A stretch of 33,764 nucleotides of DNA from Candidatus Parcubacteria bacterium (GCA_009691505.1 SICJ01000004.1:1-33764); one strand, 5' to 3'; positions 21,442-31,756 are shown, counted from the stretch's first letter. Notes: generated by a model from the letters alone, not told the origin. A program made the numbers and translations.

Positions 21442-22811
21442 CTATGCACCGCTTCGCATAATTAGTTTTTTAATAGTCTTTAAGGCGATAATTATATCCA
21501 AAACAAAAGAGCGATTTTTTAAATAATAGAGATCGTAAGAGAGTTTGTCTTTTGTCTGCTCTACAGCGAGCCCGTGATGCGGATGATCGTCGTGATGAAT
21601 CTGCGCCCAGCCAGAAAGCCCGGGGTTCAAGATATGACGCACGCCATAATACGTAATCTGAGCCTCATACTCTTTTACCGCTGGTGCAAATTCAGGACGA
21701 GGACCAATAAGAGAAATATGTCCAAAAACAACATTCCAAAGCTGTGGCAATTCATCAATACGAGTCTTGCGTAAAAAAGCTCCAACTTTTGTAACCTTGT
21801 TTTCATTTACTCTACCAATTTCATTTTTTTCGCCCCACTTCCCGCCGTCGTTGGCTACAGACATTGTTCTAAATTTAAATATTTTTATCGGCTGGTTATT
21901 TTTTCCGACTCTTTCTTGAATACTAAAAATCGCGCCTCCATCATCTAGCTTGATAGCGATAACAACAAAAGGATAAAAAACAAGCGACACCACCGCGAGC
22001 ACTGAAGCGAGTACAATATCCATCACTCTTTTCAAAATGTCATAAGTCATTTTTGGTGCAAGTGAAATATTCTCCAAAAACCAGCTATGTGTAATGAGAG
22101 AAAGTGGAATACGATCAAAAATATCTTCGTAGATTTTATTCATATCAATAAAACGAATTTTTGAAAACACCAAGCTGTATAGATTTGGAAGTATCGGCTC
22201 TACTTTATCGTTTTTGAAATCGGCGGCTATGACTTGAACATTTTCGTTGTAAATTCTGTTTAAAACCTCTTCTTTGAAATCAATATTTTTCACCTGATCT
22301 AAATCTATAGAAGAAATAAAAAATAAATCGTAACGAGGATTGTTGTTTACCTCTTGTCTCAATTCTTTCATCTCTTTTCCGCTACCGATAAGTATCGCGT
22401 TTTGGCGATTTCTTGCGCGAAAAAATGTTTCACCGTAAATTCTCCACGTGAGAATAAGGGAGAAAGAAATCACTAGATAAATGAAAAGATTTGTCTTTGG
22501 TGTAATACCTAGATGTGGAACGAGATAGAAAAAAAGCACAGCAAGAGCGGTGTTTACGAGCTGAGCATTTAGTATTATCCCAGGAATTTTGTTTCTCAGA
22601 ATAAGTGTGTGTTTTTCATATAAACCAGCAATAAAAAACACAATTGCCCACAAAATAAAAAGCAGAGAAAAGACGGAAATGTGTTCTAAAAAAAGCTCCC
22701 TGCTAGGTATCTCTCCATATCTAAAAGAGAGCGTTAGCCAGAGTGAAAAAACAAAACAAAAGATGTCGCCGAGAAAAAGCAGTATGGCTTCCTTTTTTCG
22801 TAAAGCGGTCA
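21442..22811 (-). CDS. Polyprenyl-phosphate sugar transferase (initiating glycosyltransferase, WcaJ/WbaP-like); likely start MTALRKKEAI
   Basis: KIFKFRTMSVANDGGKWG, GAFLRKTRIDELPQLWNVVFGHISLIGPRPE, LNPGLSGWAQ. Confidence 0.92.
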
Positions 22812-22879
22812 TATAATGTCTCTCTATACTAGCAGGTTCCACGATTTTTACTAGGGCAAAAAACGGCTTTAAATCATGC

Positions 22880-22885
22880 TATAAT
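22880..22885 (+). promoter_or_regulatory. -10 TATAAT (extended TGc), 7 nt before ATG at 22893; candidate leaderless promoter
   Basis: ATCATGCTATAATAACACTTATGTCGG. Confidence 0.65.
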
Positions 22886-22892
22886 AACACTT

Positions 22893-24026
22893 ATGTCGGA
22901 AATAATGTCTAAAAAAAAGCGCAAAATTCTCTACGTAATCACAAAAGGTAATTTTGGTGGAGCACAACGATATGTGTTTGACCTAGCTACTTCCCTATCT
23001 CGGGAAAACTTTGATGTGGTTGTGGCTTTTGGTGAAAGCGGGATGCTCCAAGAAAAACTAAAAAATGCCGGTGTGCGAACGATTGAAATAAATTCTCTAA
23101 AACGCGACGTCGGCTTTTTAGATTTAAAAGTATTTTTTGAACTTATAAAAATTTTCCGTAGCGAGGAACCAGACGTCGTGCATTTAAATAGCTCAAAAAT
23201 CGGCGGACTTGGAGCTCTCGCGGGAAGACTCACTCTCGTCCCAAGAATAATTTTCACCGCACACGCTTGGGCGTGGAATGAAGACCGTAATATTTTTTCA
23301 AAAATCATAATAGCAAAGTTGCACTGGCTCACTGTACTTTTTTCACACAAAACAATCACGGTATCTGCGAGCCTTGCAAAACAAATGATACATTTCCCTT
23401 TTGTTTCAAAAAAATTGCTGACAATTCATAATGGCATTGCACCTTTTACGACAGAAGACGGTTTTAAAGCCAGACAAATTATTGGACCTGCAATTCATCA
23501 CGGAGTCTGGATCGGAACGATATCAGAACTTCATAAAAGTAAGGGTTTGGATTTTTTGATTGAGGCTTTTTCGCGCATTTCATCACAATACAAAGATTGC
23601 GGACTGGTGATAGTGAGCGACGGTGAAGAGAAAGCGAGCCTTGTGCGACTTGTGGCGGAGAAAAAACTGCAAGACAGGGTGGACTTCCTTGGAGTCATTC
23701 CAAATGCAAAAGTTTATCTAAAAGCATTTGATATTTTTACTCTCACATCTAGAACAGAAGCTCTGCCTTATTCTCTTCTTGAGGCGGGGTTTGCGCAGTT
23801 GCCAATTTTGGCGAGTCGTGTCGGCGGAATTCCAGAAATAATAGATGCTGAAGAAAATGGCGTCCTCGTAGAAAAAGGCAATGTAGATGAAATTGAAAAA
23901 GGACTCATTTTTCTTTTAGAAAACAACAAGATTGGCGCAAAATACGGACTGAAACTGAAACAAAAAATAGAACGTGAATTTATGCAAAACGAAATGGTCA
24001 AAAAAACCGAAACGTTATATAATTAA
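22893..24026 (+). CDS. GT4 family glycosyltransferase
   Basis: VITKGNFGGAQRYVFDLA, GTISELHKSKGLDFLIEAF, TEALPYSLLEAGFAQLPILASRVGGIPEII. Confidence 0.93.
   Translation: MSEIMSKKKRKILYVITKGNFGGAQRYVFDLATSLSRENFDVVVAFGESGMLQEKLKNAGVRTIEINSLKRDVGFLDLKVFFELIKIFRSEEPDVVHLNSSKIGGLGALAGRLTLVPRIIFTAHAWAWNEDRNIFSKIIIAKLHWLTVLFSHKTITVSASLAKQMIHFPFVSKKLLTIHNGIAPFTTEDGFKARQIIGPAIHHGVWIGTISELHKSKGLDFLIEAFSRISSQYKDCGLVIVSDGEEKASLVRLVAEKKLQDRVDFLGVIPNAKVYLKAFDIFTLTSRTEALPYSLLEAGFAQLPILASRVGGIPEIIDAEENGVLVEKGNVDEIEKGLIFLLENNKIGAKYGLKLKQKIEREFMQNEMVKKTETLYN
24018..24023 (+). promoter_or_regulatory. -10 TATAAT, 6 nt before the candidate ATT start at 24030
   Basis: GTTATATAATTAATCCATTAGCAAC. Confidence 0.4.
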
Positions 24027-24029
24027 TCC

Positions 24030-24230
24030 ATTAGCAACTTAGAATTTGACGAAGAAAATACCTTACTTGAACAAATGCCAAGGCAAGCGGAAAGTGTTTC
24101 TGGTATGGCTAGATTTGTAATGAAAATTGGGCTTGCAAAAAACAAAAGCCAAGTAAGTGTCGTGTTGTTTATTTTTGCTATTTGTTTGTTTGCTTTTGCC
24201 ATTTATACAATAGTAAAGTTTGTGATTTAG
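24030..24230 (+). CDS. Unannotated small membrane protein (about 66 aa) with apparent ATT start
   Basis: Hand translation: ISNLEFDEENTLLEQMPRQAESVSGMARFVMKIGLAKNKSQVSVVLFIFAICLFAFAIYTIVKFVI*; absent from the ORF track. Confidence 0.55.
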   Translation: MSNLEFDEENTLLEQMPRQAESVSGMARFVMKIGLAKNKSQVSVVLFIFAICLFAFAIYTIVKFVI

Positions 24231-24243
24231 GAAGCAAAAGACA

Positions 24244-25407
24244 CTACTGTAAATGTAAAGAAACCGACTCTTTGTAAGAAGACCGATTGTATTTTTTCAT
24301 TCCGACAAGTATTCCAAGAGCAAGAAATTCAGCTATCAAATGACTACCTCCATAACTCATAAAAGGCAAAGTAATACCTGTGACCGGCAAAAGTCCGATG
24401 TTCATTCCAATATTTATAATAAAATTAATCATAAATAAAATCGCAACACCCATACCAAAAAGCATCTCAAAATTGGTTGCACCCCACAAAGCGTTACGCA
24501 AAATTCTCCAAATAACAACGCCAAAAAGTGCAAAAAGTGTAATAATTCCTACAAAACCCCACTCTTCAGCAAATGCGGCAAAGATAAAGTCGGTTTGATA
24601 TTCTGGCAAAAATTTTAGTTTGGACTGAGTGCCATAACCCACACCTTTCCCTAAAAATTGCCCAGAACCCACAGCTATCATAGATTGATACGCGTTGTAA
24701 CCAGCGCCACGCACATCGGAGAGAGGATCCACAAACGTAATAATTCTTTGCTTTTGATAATCCTGAAACACAAAAAACCACAATGAACAAAAAGCGATAG
24801 CTCCAATAAGCACAACAGAAGTAAGGTGTTTTTTTGAAATTCCAGAAACCATCACCATTCCAAACCAAAGAATAAATATAATAATTGCGCCACCAAAATC
24901 TGGTTGAAGTAGAATTAGAAAAAATAAGACGAAAGCATAAATACCAGAAACGAGAATGTGCCTTATGTGAGCTATTTCTACATGTCTACGAGTAAAATAT
25001 TTTGCTAAGACTAAAATGAGCACGAGTTTTGCGAGGTCCGATGGCTGTACAGAAAAAGAGCCGAGACTAAACCAACTTTGTGCGCCCTTAGAAATATGAC
25101 CGACCACAAAAAGCGAAGATAAAACGGCACACGACACAATAAAAATGAGAACGACCACACCAGTCCTGCGCAAAAATCTAAAATCAAAAAAACTAACTAC
25201 CAAAAACAGGACAATTGATATTGAAATCCAGATAATCTGTTTTTCAAAAAAATGATTTTGCTCTTCCACAAAAGAGTTCATGGTGACAAGTCCGCCAAAA
25301 GCAATAAGAACTGCCGATACAAAAAGCACCCAATCTATGTTGGCTAGTCTCTCCCAAACGAAATGTGGAAAAAGTTTTGAAATTTTTGTGGTTACTTTGT
25401 TTTCCAT
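24244..25407 (-). CDS. rodA: Rod shape-determining protein RodA (SEDS family)
   Basis: DPLSDVRGAGYNAYQSMIAVGSGQFLGKGVGYGTQSKLKFLPEYQTDFIFAAFAEEWGF, LPVTGITLPFMSYGGS. Confidence 0.94.
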   Translation of the reverse strand: MENKVTTKISKLFPHFVWERLANIDWVLFVSAVLIAFGGLVTMNSFVEEQNHFFEKQIIWISISIVLFLVVSFFDFRFLRRTGVVVLIFIVSCAVLSSLFVVGHISKGAQSWFSLGSFSVQPSDLAKLVLILVLAKYFTRRHVEIAHIRHILVSGIYAFVLFFLILLQPDFGGAIIIFILWFGMVMVSGISKKHLTSVVLIGAIAFCSLWFFVFQDYQKQRIITFVDPLSDVRGAGYNAYQSMIAVGSGQFLGKGVGYGTQSKLKFLPEYQTDFIFAAFAEEWGFVGIITLFALFGVVIWRILRNALWGATNFEMLFGMGVAILFMINFIINIGMNIGLLPVTGITLPFMSYGGSHLIAEFLALGILVGMKKYNRSSYKESVSLHLQ

Positions 25408-26786
25408 TAGCGCGTGCTTTTTTGCACTACTATTAAAATATCTACAGATGTGGGGCTGTCTTTACAAATAGATGTGGCGATTTGTTTATAAATAGTGCCG
25501 AGGTTTTCACTAGAAGAAGCGGAAAAATAATATTCTGGACCAGAAGCCAAACTTTCTAAAAACGTTGGATTTATTTTGTTTCCAAGACCGACAGTATAAA
25601 GCTGAACTTCTGATTTTTTTATTTCATCTGCGACATTTTTTGCTGTAGTCTCTGGATATTCTTCATCTCCTACTTTTACGGGGCGCGTAGGAATACCATC
25701 AGTGAGAGCGATGATAATTTTTCTTGCGCTATCATTGTGTCTTTCGGTACTAAATTCTTCAAGCGCTTTTTGTAAACCATCGGCAATGTTTGTTTGCTGA
25801 AGACCATTTGTACCTATGACGATAGACTGTATTGAATCTTTTATCGCCTTGAAATCTACTGACAAATCGTGATCAATGGGCTGTGAGGCATCGTCTGCAT
25901 AAGATACCACCCCAGCTTTATCGTTTTTGCCAAGCTGATTTATAAACAGGATAGCGGCATTTTTTACATCGGTAAGTGGCTGAGGTGGATTATCACCATC
26001 ACTCGCCATACTTCCCGACCTGTCTATAACCATCATTACGTCTGCTGGGACTTTGCAGATATTTGACTGAGTATCAAAAGTATTTGGCCAAGTAAAAACG
26101 ATATCAGCCGCTTGATCTTTTGCAAGAGTATCTATATATGTGCGGGAGGCGCCGATGGCATTGTCTTTTCCATCATAAACAATAGTAATGACCTCAATAT
26201 TTGAAAAAGGAATAAGTGAGTGATTTTCTATCGTTGCATCTACGCGCGGAGTTTTATCTTCACCTGTCAAAGATTTTTGAGTGACTGAAAAATCTGGCAC
26301 AGCATCTGTGTTTTTTATCCACACTGGCGTTTCGGTGATTTCAAATGTGGTGCGTATTGGTATTCTTTGATCTACTTTTATATTGGGTTCAAAAACAGCG
26401 AAAATTTTATTTTGGGGAATATAGGCCACTCCTTCGCGAGTAGCGAGAAGTGTATTTTTGTTGTCGTAAAGTTTAAAAATATATGGAACATTTATGGATT
26501 CTGAACTTATATTGTGATTTTGAATATAGGCAACTGCAGAATAAATTCCCGGAACAACTTTAAATGACCTGCTCCACAAAACACCTGGATCTGTGGCCTC
26601 AAAACTACATAGAAGCTGACAAGAGCCACCACAATCGAGGCCGAGCTCGTCGCCATTTTTTTTGAAATCAAAACAAGTCGGTTTTTGATAAAGAATAAAA
26701 AAACTTGGGACACCAATAACAACAAACAAAAAAGCGGAGATTATGCTTAGGTAAATTATTTTTCTTTTAGCGGACCAAGATGACAT
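25407..26786 (-). CDS. Membrane-anchored von Willebrand factor type A domain protein
   Basis: MIDAS-like VMMVIDRSGSMAS, IIIALTDGIPTRP; N-terminal TM and CFDFKKNGDELGLDCGGSCQLLC. Confidence 0.88.
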   Translation of the reverse strand: MSSWSAKRKIIYLSIISAFLFVVIGVPSFFILYQKPTCFDFKKNGDELGLDCGGSCQLLCSFEATDPGVLWSRSFKVVPGIYSAVAYIQNHNISSESINVPYIFKLYDNKNTLLATREGVAYIPQNKIFAVFEPNIKVDQRIPIRTTFEITETPVWIKNTDAVPDFSVTQKSLTGEDKTPRVDATIENHSLIPFSNIEVITIVYDGKDNAIGASRTYIDTLAKDQAADIVFTWPNTFDTQSNICKVPADVMMVIDRSGSMASDGDNPPQPLTDVKNAAILFINQLGKNDKAGVVSYADDASQPIDHDLSVDFKAIKDSIQSIVIGTNGLQQTNIADGLQKALEEFSTERHNDSARKIIIALTDGIPTRPVKVGDEEYPETTAKNVADEIKKSEVQLYTVGLGNKINPTFLESLASGPEYYFSASSSENLGTIYKQIATSICKDSPTSVDILIVVQKSTR

Positions 26787-26809
26787 GTTGGTTTAATAAT
26801 AGCAGAAAA

Positions 26810-26914
26810 ACCCAGCAAAATAACCTTTGGATTGCGCACATAAATTTCTGCTGAAATTTTGTTATGCTCGCGCCAAGCGCTCCGCAACACAATCCAAAGG
26901 TTATTTTGCTGGGT
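26810..26914 (-). repeat. 105-nt inverted-repeat structure (25-nt perfect arms, two inner hairpins), probable rRNA terminator or small structured element
   Basis: ACCCAGCAAAATAACCTTTGGATTG ... CAATCCAAAGGTTATTTTGCTGGGT; inner AAATTTCtgctGAAATTT and GCGCcaaGCGC. Confidence 0.85.
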
Positions 26915-26938
26915 CTTCTCTTATTTTTTAAATCCTTA

Positions 26939-27049
26939 GTTCTGGCGGCTACCTACTTTCCCCAGTAAAGAGTATCATCGGCACTACGGTGCTTAACTGC
27001 CCTGTTCGGAATGGGAAGGGGTGTGACCACCGCGTCGAGCCACCAAAAC
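26939..27049 (-). rRNA. 5S ribosomal RNA
   Basis: minus strand TTTTGGTGGCTCGACGCGGTGGTCACACCCCTTCCCATTCCGAACAGGGCAGTTAAGCACCGTAGTGCCGATGATACT...GGGGAAAGTAGGTAGCCGCCAGAAC. Confidence 0.94.
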
Positions 27050-27095
27050 TAAAGATTCAAAAAACTGTGCGCTGTGCACAAAAACTTCATGGGCT

Positions 27096-27151
27096 ATGAT
27101 TGTTCATCCCATGTAACAGAGTAAAAAGATGGTTTTCAAATTTCCTAATAG
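27096..27151 (-). other. 3' arm of 23S long-range processing stem
   Basis: ATGATTGTT, ATGTAACAGAGTAAAAAG and GGTTTTCAAATTTCCTAATAG pair with 31494-31502, 31470-31487 and 31369-31389 respectively. Confidence 0.8.
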
Positions 27152-27434
27152 AATCGACTTATTAGTACTTCTCGGCTCAACACATTACTGTGCTTATACC
27201 TAAAGCCTATCAACGTGATCATCTCTCACGAGTCTCAAACGATTCCTAATCTTGGAGTTGGCTTCATTCTTAGATGCTTTCAGAATTTATCCATTCCCGA
27301 CATAGCTACTCTGCGGTGCCCTTGGCAGGACAGCAGATAGACCAGAGGTCAGTTCAACTCGGTCCTCTCGTACTAGAGTCAAATCTCCTCAAGAATCAAC
27401 GCCTGCAGTAGATAGGAGACCAACCTGTCTCACG

Positions 27435-27756
27435 CATGTTCCCAACGATTGCTCGTTGCATTGGACTATGCCTTCGTTCATCGCACTTGCGTGCGTAAAC
27501 GGCTGATATGTAGTCTCTACGGGTGCTTTCGCTTCCCTCGACATTGTCCGCAGATTTTTTGTGCGGATTCCGCCGATATTCATCAGCTTTAATCATGCGC
27601 CTTTCGATGCATGACCGCCGTGATTGGTTGGTTTCACTTTCTTTTTCATAAACAAAAACTTTCAAACAATTCCTCTGAGGATTCAGATTGTTCAAGGGCG
27701 ACTTGTAGGCGGGAAATTTCCAAAGAAAATTTCCCGCCACCTTCATCTGCCTCTGA
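27435..27756 (-). ncRNA. Group I intron in 23S, about L2593
   Basis: Exons GGGTTCAGACCGT / CGTGAGACAGG; GTAGAGACTACATATC and AAGGCATAGTCC core motifs; U before the 5' splice site, G at the intron 3' end. Confidence 0.85.
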
Positions 27757-27783
27757 ACGGTCTGAACCCAGCTCGCGTAACTT

Positions 27784-27816
<33 letters not shown>

Positions 27817-28090
27817 TCTCCAGCCCCAGGATAAGTTGAGCCGACATCGAGGTGCCGAACTGTGCCGTCGATATGGACTCTTAGGCACAACCAGCCTGTT
27901 ATCCCCAGGGTAGCTTTTATCCGATAATCTCCCACCGCCTCTAATGCGCATGGTCGGTTCACTATGTTCTACTTTCGTATCTGCTTGACAAGTACGTCTT
28001 ACAGTTAAGCCAGCTTATGCCATTACACTATCGGCACGGTTTCCATTCGCGCCTAGCTGACCTTAATAAACTCCTCCGTTACTTTTTAGG

Positions 28091-28348
28091 CTCTGTGTTA
28101 ACTGCATGTCGCCATGCAGGACGGACTATATCTTCATCCTTTTGCAGGATGGTCGGCGTTTAGTCTCTACGGGTGTTTATGTTTATAAACTTCCCTCGGT
28201 ATTGTCTCATGATAACATGAGGTATTTACCGATATAACCAACTTTTTCAATCTGTTTTACAACAGAAAGTCCCCCTTAATTTATTTGTTTTGGTGTGAAC
28301 CACCTAGGAGGCGCCACGGATCGAGGATTCAACAAAGTTAAACCCTCG
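28091..28348 (-). ncRNA. Group I intron in 23S, about L2262
   Basis: Exons GGGGCGCTATCCT / CCTAAAAAGTAACGG; CCCGTAGAGACTAAACGCC and AAGATATAGTCC motifs. Confidence 0.83.
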
Positions 28349-28657
28349 AGGATAGCGCCCCACTAAAACTGCCCACCAGATAATGTCCCCGCTCGTTTTT
28401 TCCGCGCGGGTTAGCAAATATATTTTTTAAGAATGGTATTTCACTTGCGGATCCATCTACCCCGAAAGATAAACTTCAAATCCTCCCATCTACGCTACGC
28501 ATAAAAAACATACATGCAATATCAAGTTGCAGTAAAGCTCCTGGGGTCTTTTCGTCTAACTGCAGGTAACCGGCATCTTCACCGGTACTGTATTTTCACC
28601 GAGCAAGTCCCCGAGACAGTTCTCCAGTCATTACACTATTCGTGCGCGTCAGAACTT

Positions 28658-29118
28658 CATGTTTAATTATTCATCATTTATCGCGCAATGATGAATGTTA
28701 TTCTACTTTCGTAGAACCATAGACTATATCTTCATCTTACAGAGTGCCTATAATGTAATTCGAAGTAAATTTTCGTTTACCTGAACCATTCATTTTATAA
28801 GCATCGGTCACAATTTTTCTGAACCCTTTGATGGTGCGGTGTTCCCCTTTGATCCTTCACCATCTACATATCCAGAAAGATATTGCGACAACTCTCTTTT
28901 AAGAGCCGGCGTATTATAATTTCTCATGTATTAATTTTACTTGAGATAACTATCTTTGTCACCACCAGTTGGCGGTGACTCCAGTCGTTACGGGGTCAAA
29001 TTTAAAATTTAAAAAATTTCAAATCGACTTCCCACGGTATTATCCTGCCGAAGCGAGGACTTCACCGTTATTAGCCAGATTTTTTCCAAAGATCGCTCTC
29101 TGGACAGGCAATTCAATT
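28658..29118 (-). ncRNA. Group I intron in 23S, about L1951
   Basis: Exons CCTTGTCAGGT / AAGTTCTGACG; AAGATATAGTCTATGG motif; terminal G. Confidence 0.82.
28737..28927 (-). pseudogene. Collapsed LAGLIDADG homing endonuclease remnant inside the L1951 intron
   Basis: MRNYNTPALKRELSQYLSGYVDGEGS in one frame, then EHRTIKGFRKIVTDAYKMNGSGKRKFTSNYIIGTL* in a shifted frame. Confidence 0.75.
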
Positions 29119-29138
29119 ACCTGACAAGGAATTTCGCT

Positions 29139-29358
29139 CGTCTATTCCTTAACACAGACGGACTCTATCTTCATCCTCACCTTTCGGAGTTCGGATGTGT
29201 GGCGTTGGTCTCTTACCAACCACATTTTGACTGACTATGTATTACTACACAGTAGGTAGCATTTTTATGTAATGATTTAACTTTTTCGTTTATCTAAACA
29301 GCCACTTTGCCCTACAACAGTCCCAGTCATTCTGAAATCATCTTGCGATAATTTCAGA
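29139..29358 (-). ncRNA. Group I intron in 23S, about L1931
   Basis: Exons CGGTCCTAAGGT / AGCGAAATTCC; AAGATAGAGTCCGT motif; terminal G. Confidence 0.82.
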
Positions 29359-29393
<35 letters not shown>

Positions 29394-30815
29394 CAGGGCT
29401 TATATCAGTCAGCACATATCTTGCGACATGCACGGCCGATATTTGACCTTCTGGCATTGGTCAAGTGTCACCCCCTATACATCCTCTTACGAGTTCGCAG
29501 GGAGCTGTGTTTTTGATAAACAGTTGCCAGAGATACTTTAGCTGCGGCCCCTCCTTTTACAGAAGGGCAAGCCTTATTCCGAAGTTACGGCTGCTTTTTT
29601 GCCGAGTTCCTTGGGGACCTCTCACTCGTTCGCCTTGCTCTACTCGAGCTGACCACCTGTGTCGGTTTACGGTACGGTTCCTATATACATAAGCTTAGAA
29701 AATTTTCTTGGAAGCTCGCTTTGTTTTATTTCTCAGATTACTCTGAAATCTTCGCTTTGCTTGAAATTGATATTTAAATCAGTTCACGGATTTACCTATG
29801 AAGCTTTCTTACAACACGAACACAAATCCAATAATGTGCAAAACATACTGAACTCCGTCCTTCCATCGCTGTATACAGAAGTCATGGAATATTAACCATG
29901 TGTCCATCGGCTGCGGATTTCTCCATTGCCTTAGGCCCGACTAACCCTTGGTTGATTGACATTGCCAAGGAAACCTTAGTCTTTCGGCGTGCGGGACTCT
30001 CACCCGCATTGCGGTTACTTGTGCCAACATTCTTACTTCTTGACGCTCCAGAGTGGGTCACCCCTTCTCCTTCACAGCAGACAAGAATACTCTCCTACCA
30101 CGCATCATCGACGAATCGACGACGCATCCTCAGTTTCGGTACTACGCTTAGCCCCGATTATCTGCGGCGCAAAATCTCTTACTGAGTGAGCTGTTACGCT
30201 TTCTTTAAAGGATGGCTGCTTCTAAGCCAACCTCCTCAGTGTCTGAGAAATTCTACCACCTTAAGTGCACTTAGCGTTGATTTAGGGACCTTAACTTGAG
30301 ATCCGGGCTGTTTCCCTTTTGACCACTGGAGCTTAGCCCCCAGAGTCTAACTGCCGAGCAATTGACTTTCAGTATTCGGAGTTTGATTGGTTTAACGAGC
30401 TTTCGCCCTGTTTAAACCATCCAGTGCTCTACCCCTGAAAGGTACACTCGACGCTAGCCCAAAAGCTATTTCGGAGAGAACCAGCTATTACCAAGTTCGA
30501 TTAGCTTTTCACTTCTTACCACAAGTCATCCGAAAGTATTGAACGGCTTATCGGTTCGGGCCTCCCTTGCGATTTCTCACAAGTTCACCCTGCTCATGGC
30601 AAGCTCACTTGGCTTCGGGTCTTATATATACTACAAACGCGCTATTCACACTCGGTTTCCCTATGGCTCCGTGCTCTCGCACTTAGCCTGCAGCATACAT
30701 AAACTCGTTGGCTCATTCTTCAATAGGCACGCCATGACGGAACATCTTGCGACGTCCGCTCTGACTCCTTGTAAGCATATGGTTTCAGGTCTATTTCACC
30801 ACCCTAATCGGGTTG

Positions 30816-30852
<37 letters not shown>

Positions 30853-31368
30853 ATCTCTAAGAGTATTTAGCCTTTCCGGTTAGTTCCGGTAAATTCCCTC
30901 AAGCCATTCGTGTCTTGAGGTACTCAAGAACAACAACGTAAGAGATATTTTATTTTCACGTACGGGACTATTACCCTCTAGGGTCGCGCTTTCCAGCGCA
31001 TTCCGTTAATAAAATATTTTTTAACTCTCTCAATATAAATTGAATTGTCGTCTTATAACCCCCAGCGTCATTCCCACAACACATAAATGCGTCGTGAGAA
31101 TGAAGCTGAGTTTGGGCTCCTTCCTTTTCGCTCGCCGCTACTAAGGAAATGCTTGTTAGTTTCTCTTCCTCCGGGTACTGAAATGTTTTACTTCCCCGGG
31201 TTTGCGTCACACATCAAGTGTGTGACTATAGCTTGCGCTATAGGGTTTCCCCATTCGGAAATCTTCGGATCAAAGGTTGCTAGGCACCTCCCCGAAGCTT
31301 ATCGCAGCCAGACCACGTCCTTCATCGCCTCTTAGAGTCAAGGCATCCACCATATGCTCTTAAATTTC

Positions 31369-31502
31369 CTATTAGGAAATTTAAAAACCACAATTTCTCA
31401 CGCGCCCGCTTACACAAGCGCGCGTTTTGTTTCGCTTACGCAAAACTCCTACCGTTTGCACGGTAGGTTCTTTTTACTCTGTTACATATAATTAACAATC
31501 AT
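31369..31502 (-). other. 5' arm of 23S long-range processing stem, with three short hairpins between paired blocks
   Basis: Complementary to 27096-27151; hairpins CGCGCcCGCTTacacAAGCGcGCG, GTTTTGtttcgcttacgCAAAAC, CCTACCGtttgCACGGTAGG. Confidence 0.75.
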
Positions 31503-31653
31503 ATATAACAGCTTCTGCATCTGTCTCCACACCACTAAGACCTCAGAAAACGGATGTGTGACAGAATGATCACAAAAATCGCCCGCAAGCTTTTCGTGTG
31601 ATTTTTGTCAAAAAACTTCTGAAGATGTGGTTTTTAGTCCGCGCGATTTTAAC

Positions 31654-31674
31654 AAAAAAACCGCTTGAAAGCGG
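31654..31674 (-). terminator. Short terminator-like hairpin in the 23S leader (candidate attenuator or sRNA terminator)
   Basis: minus strand CCGCTTTCAAGCGGTTTTTTTG. Confidence 0.5.
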
Positions 31675-31756
31675 CTGTGATAACATCAAAAAATAGACGT
31701 TATCTTAGTCGCTTTTTGCTTGGATTAAAAATTTTCGCATATCAGAGATAAATAAC

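Noticed and set aside
28308-28348. Separate 37-nt hairpin expansion next to the L2262 intron
   Set aside because: Realignment of the exons (TATCCT|CCTAAAAAG) shows this hairpin is the 5' end of the intron itself.
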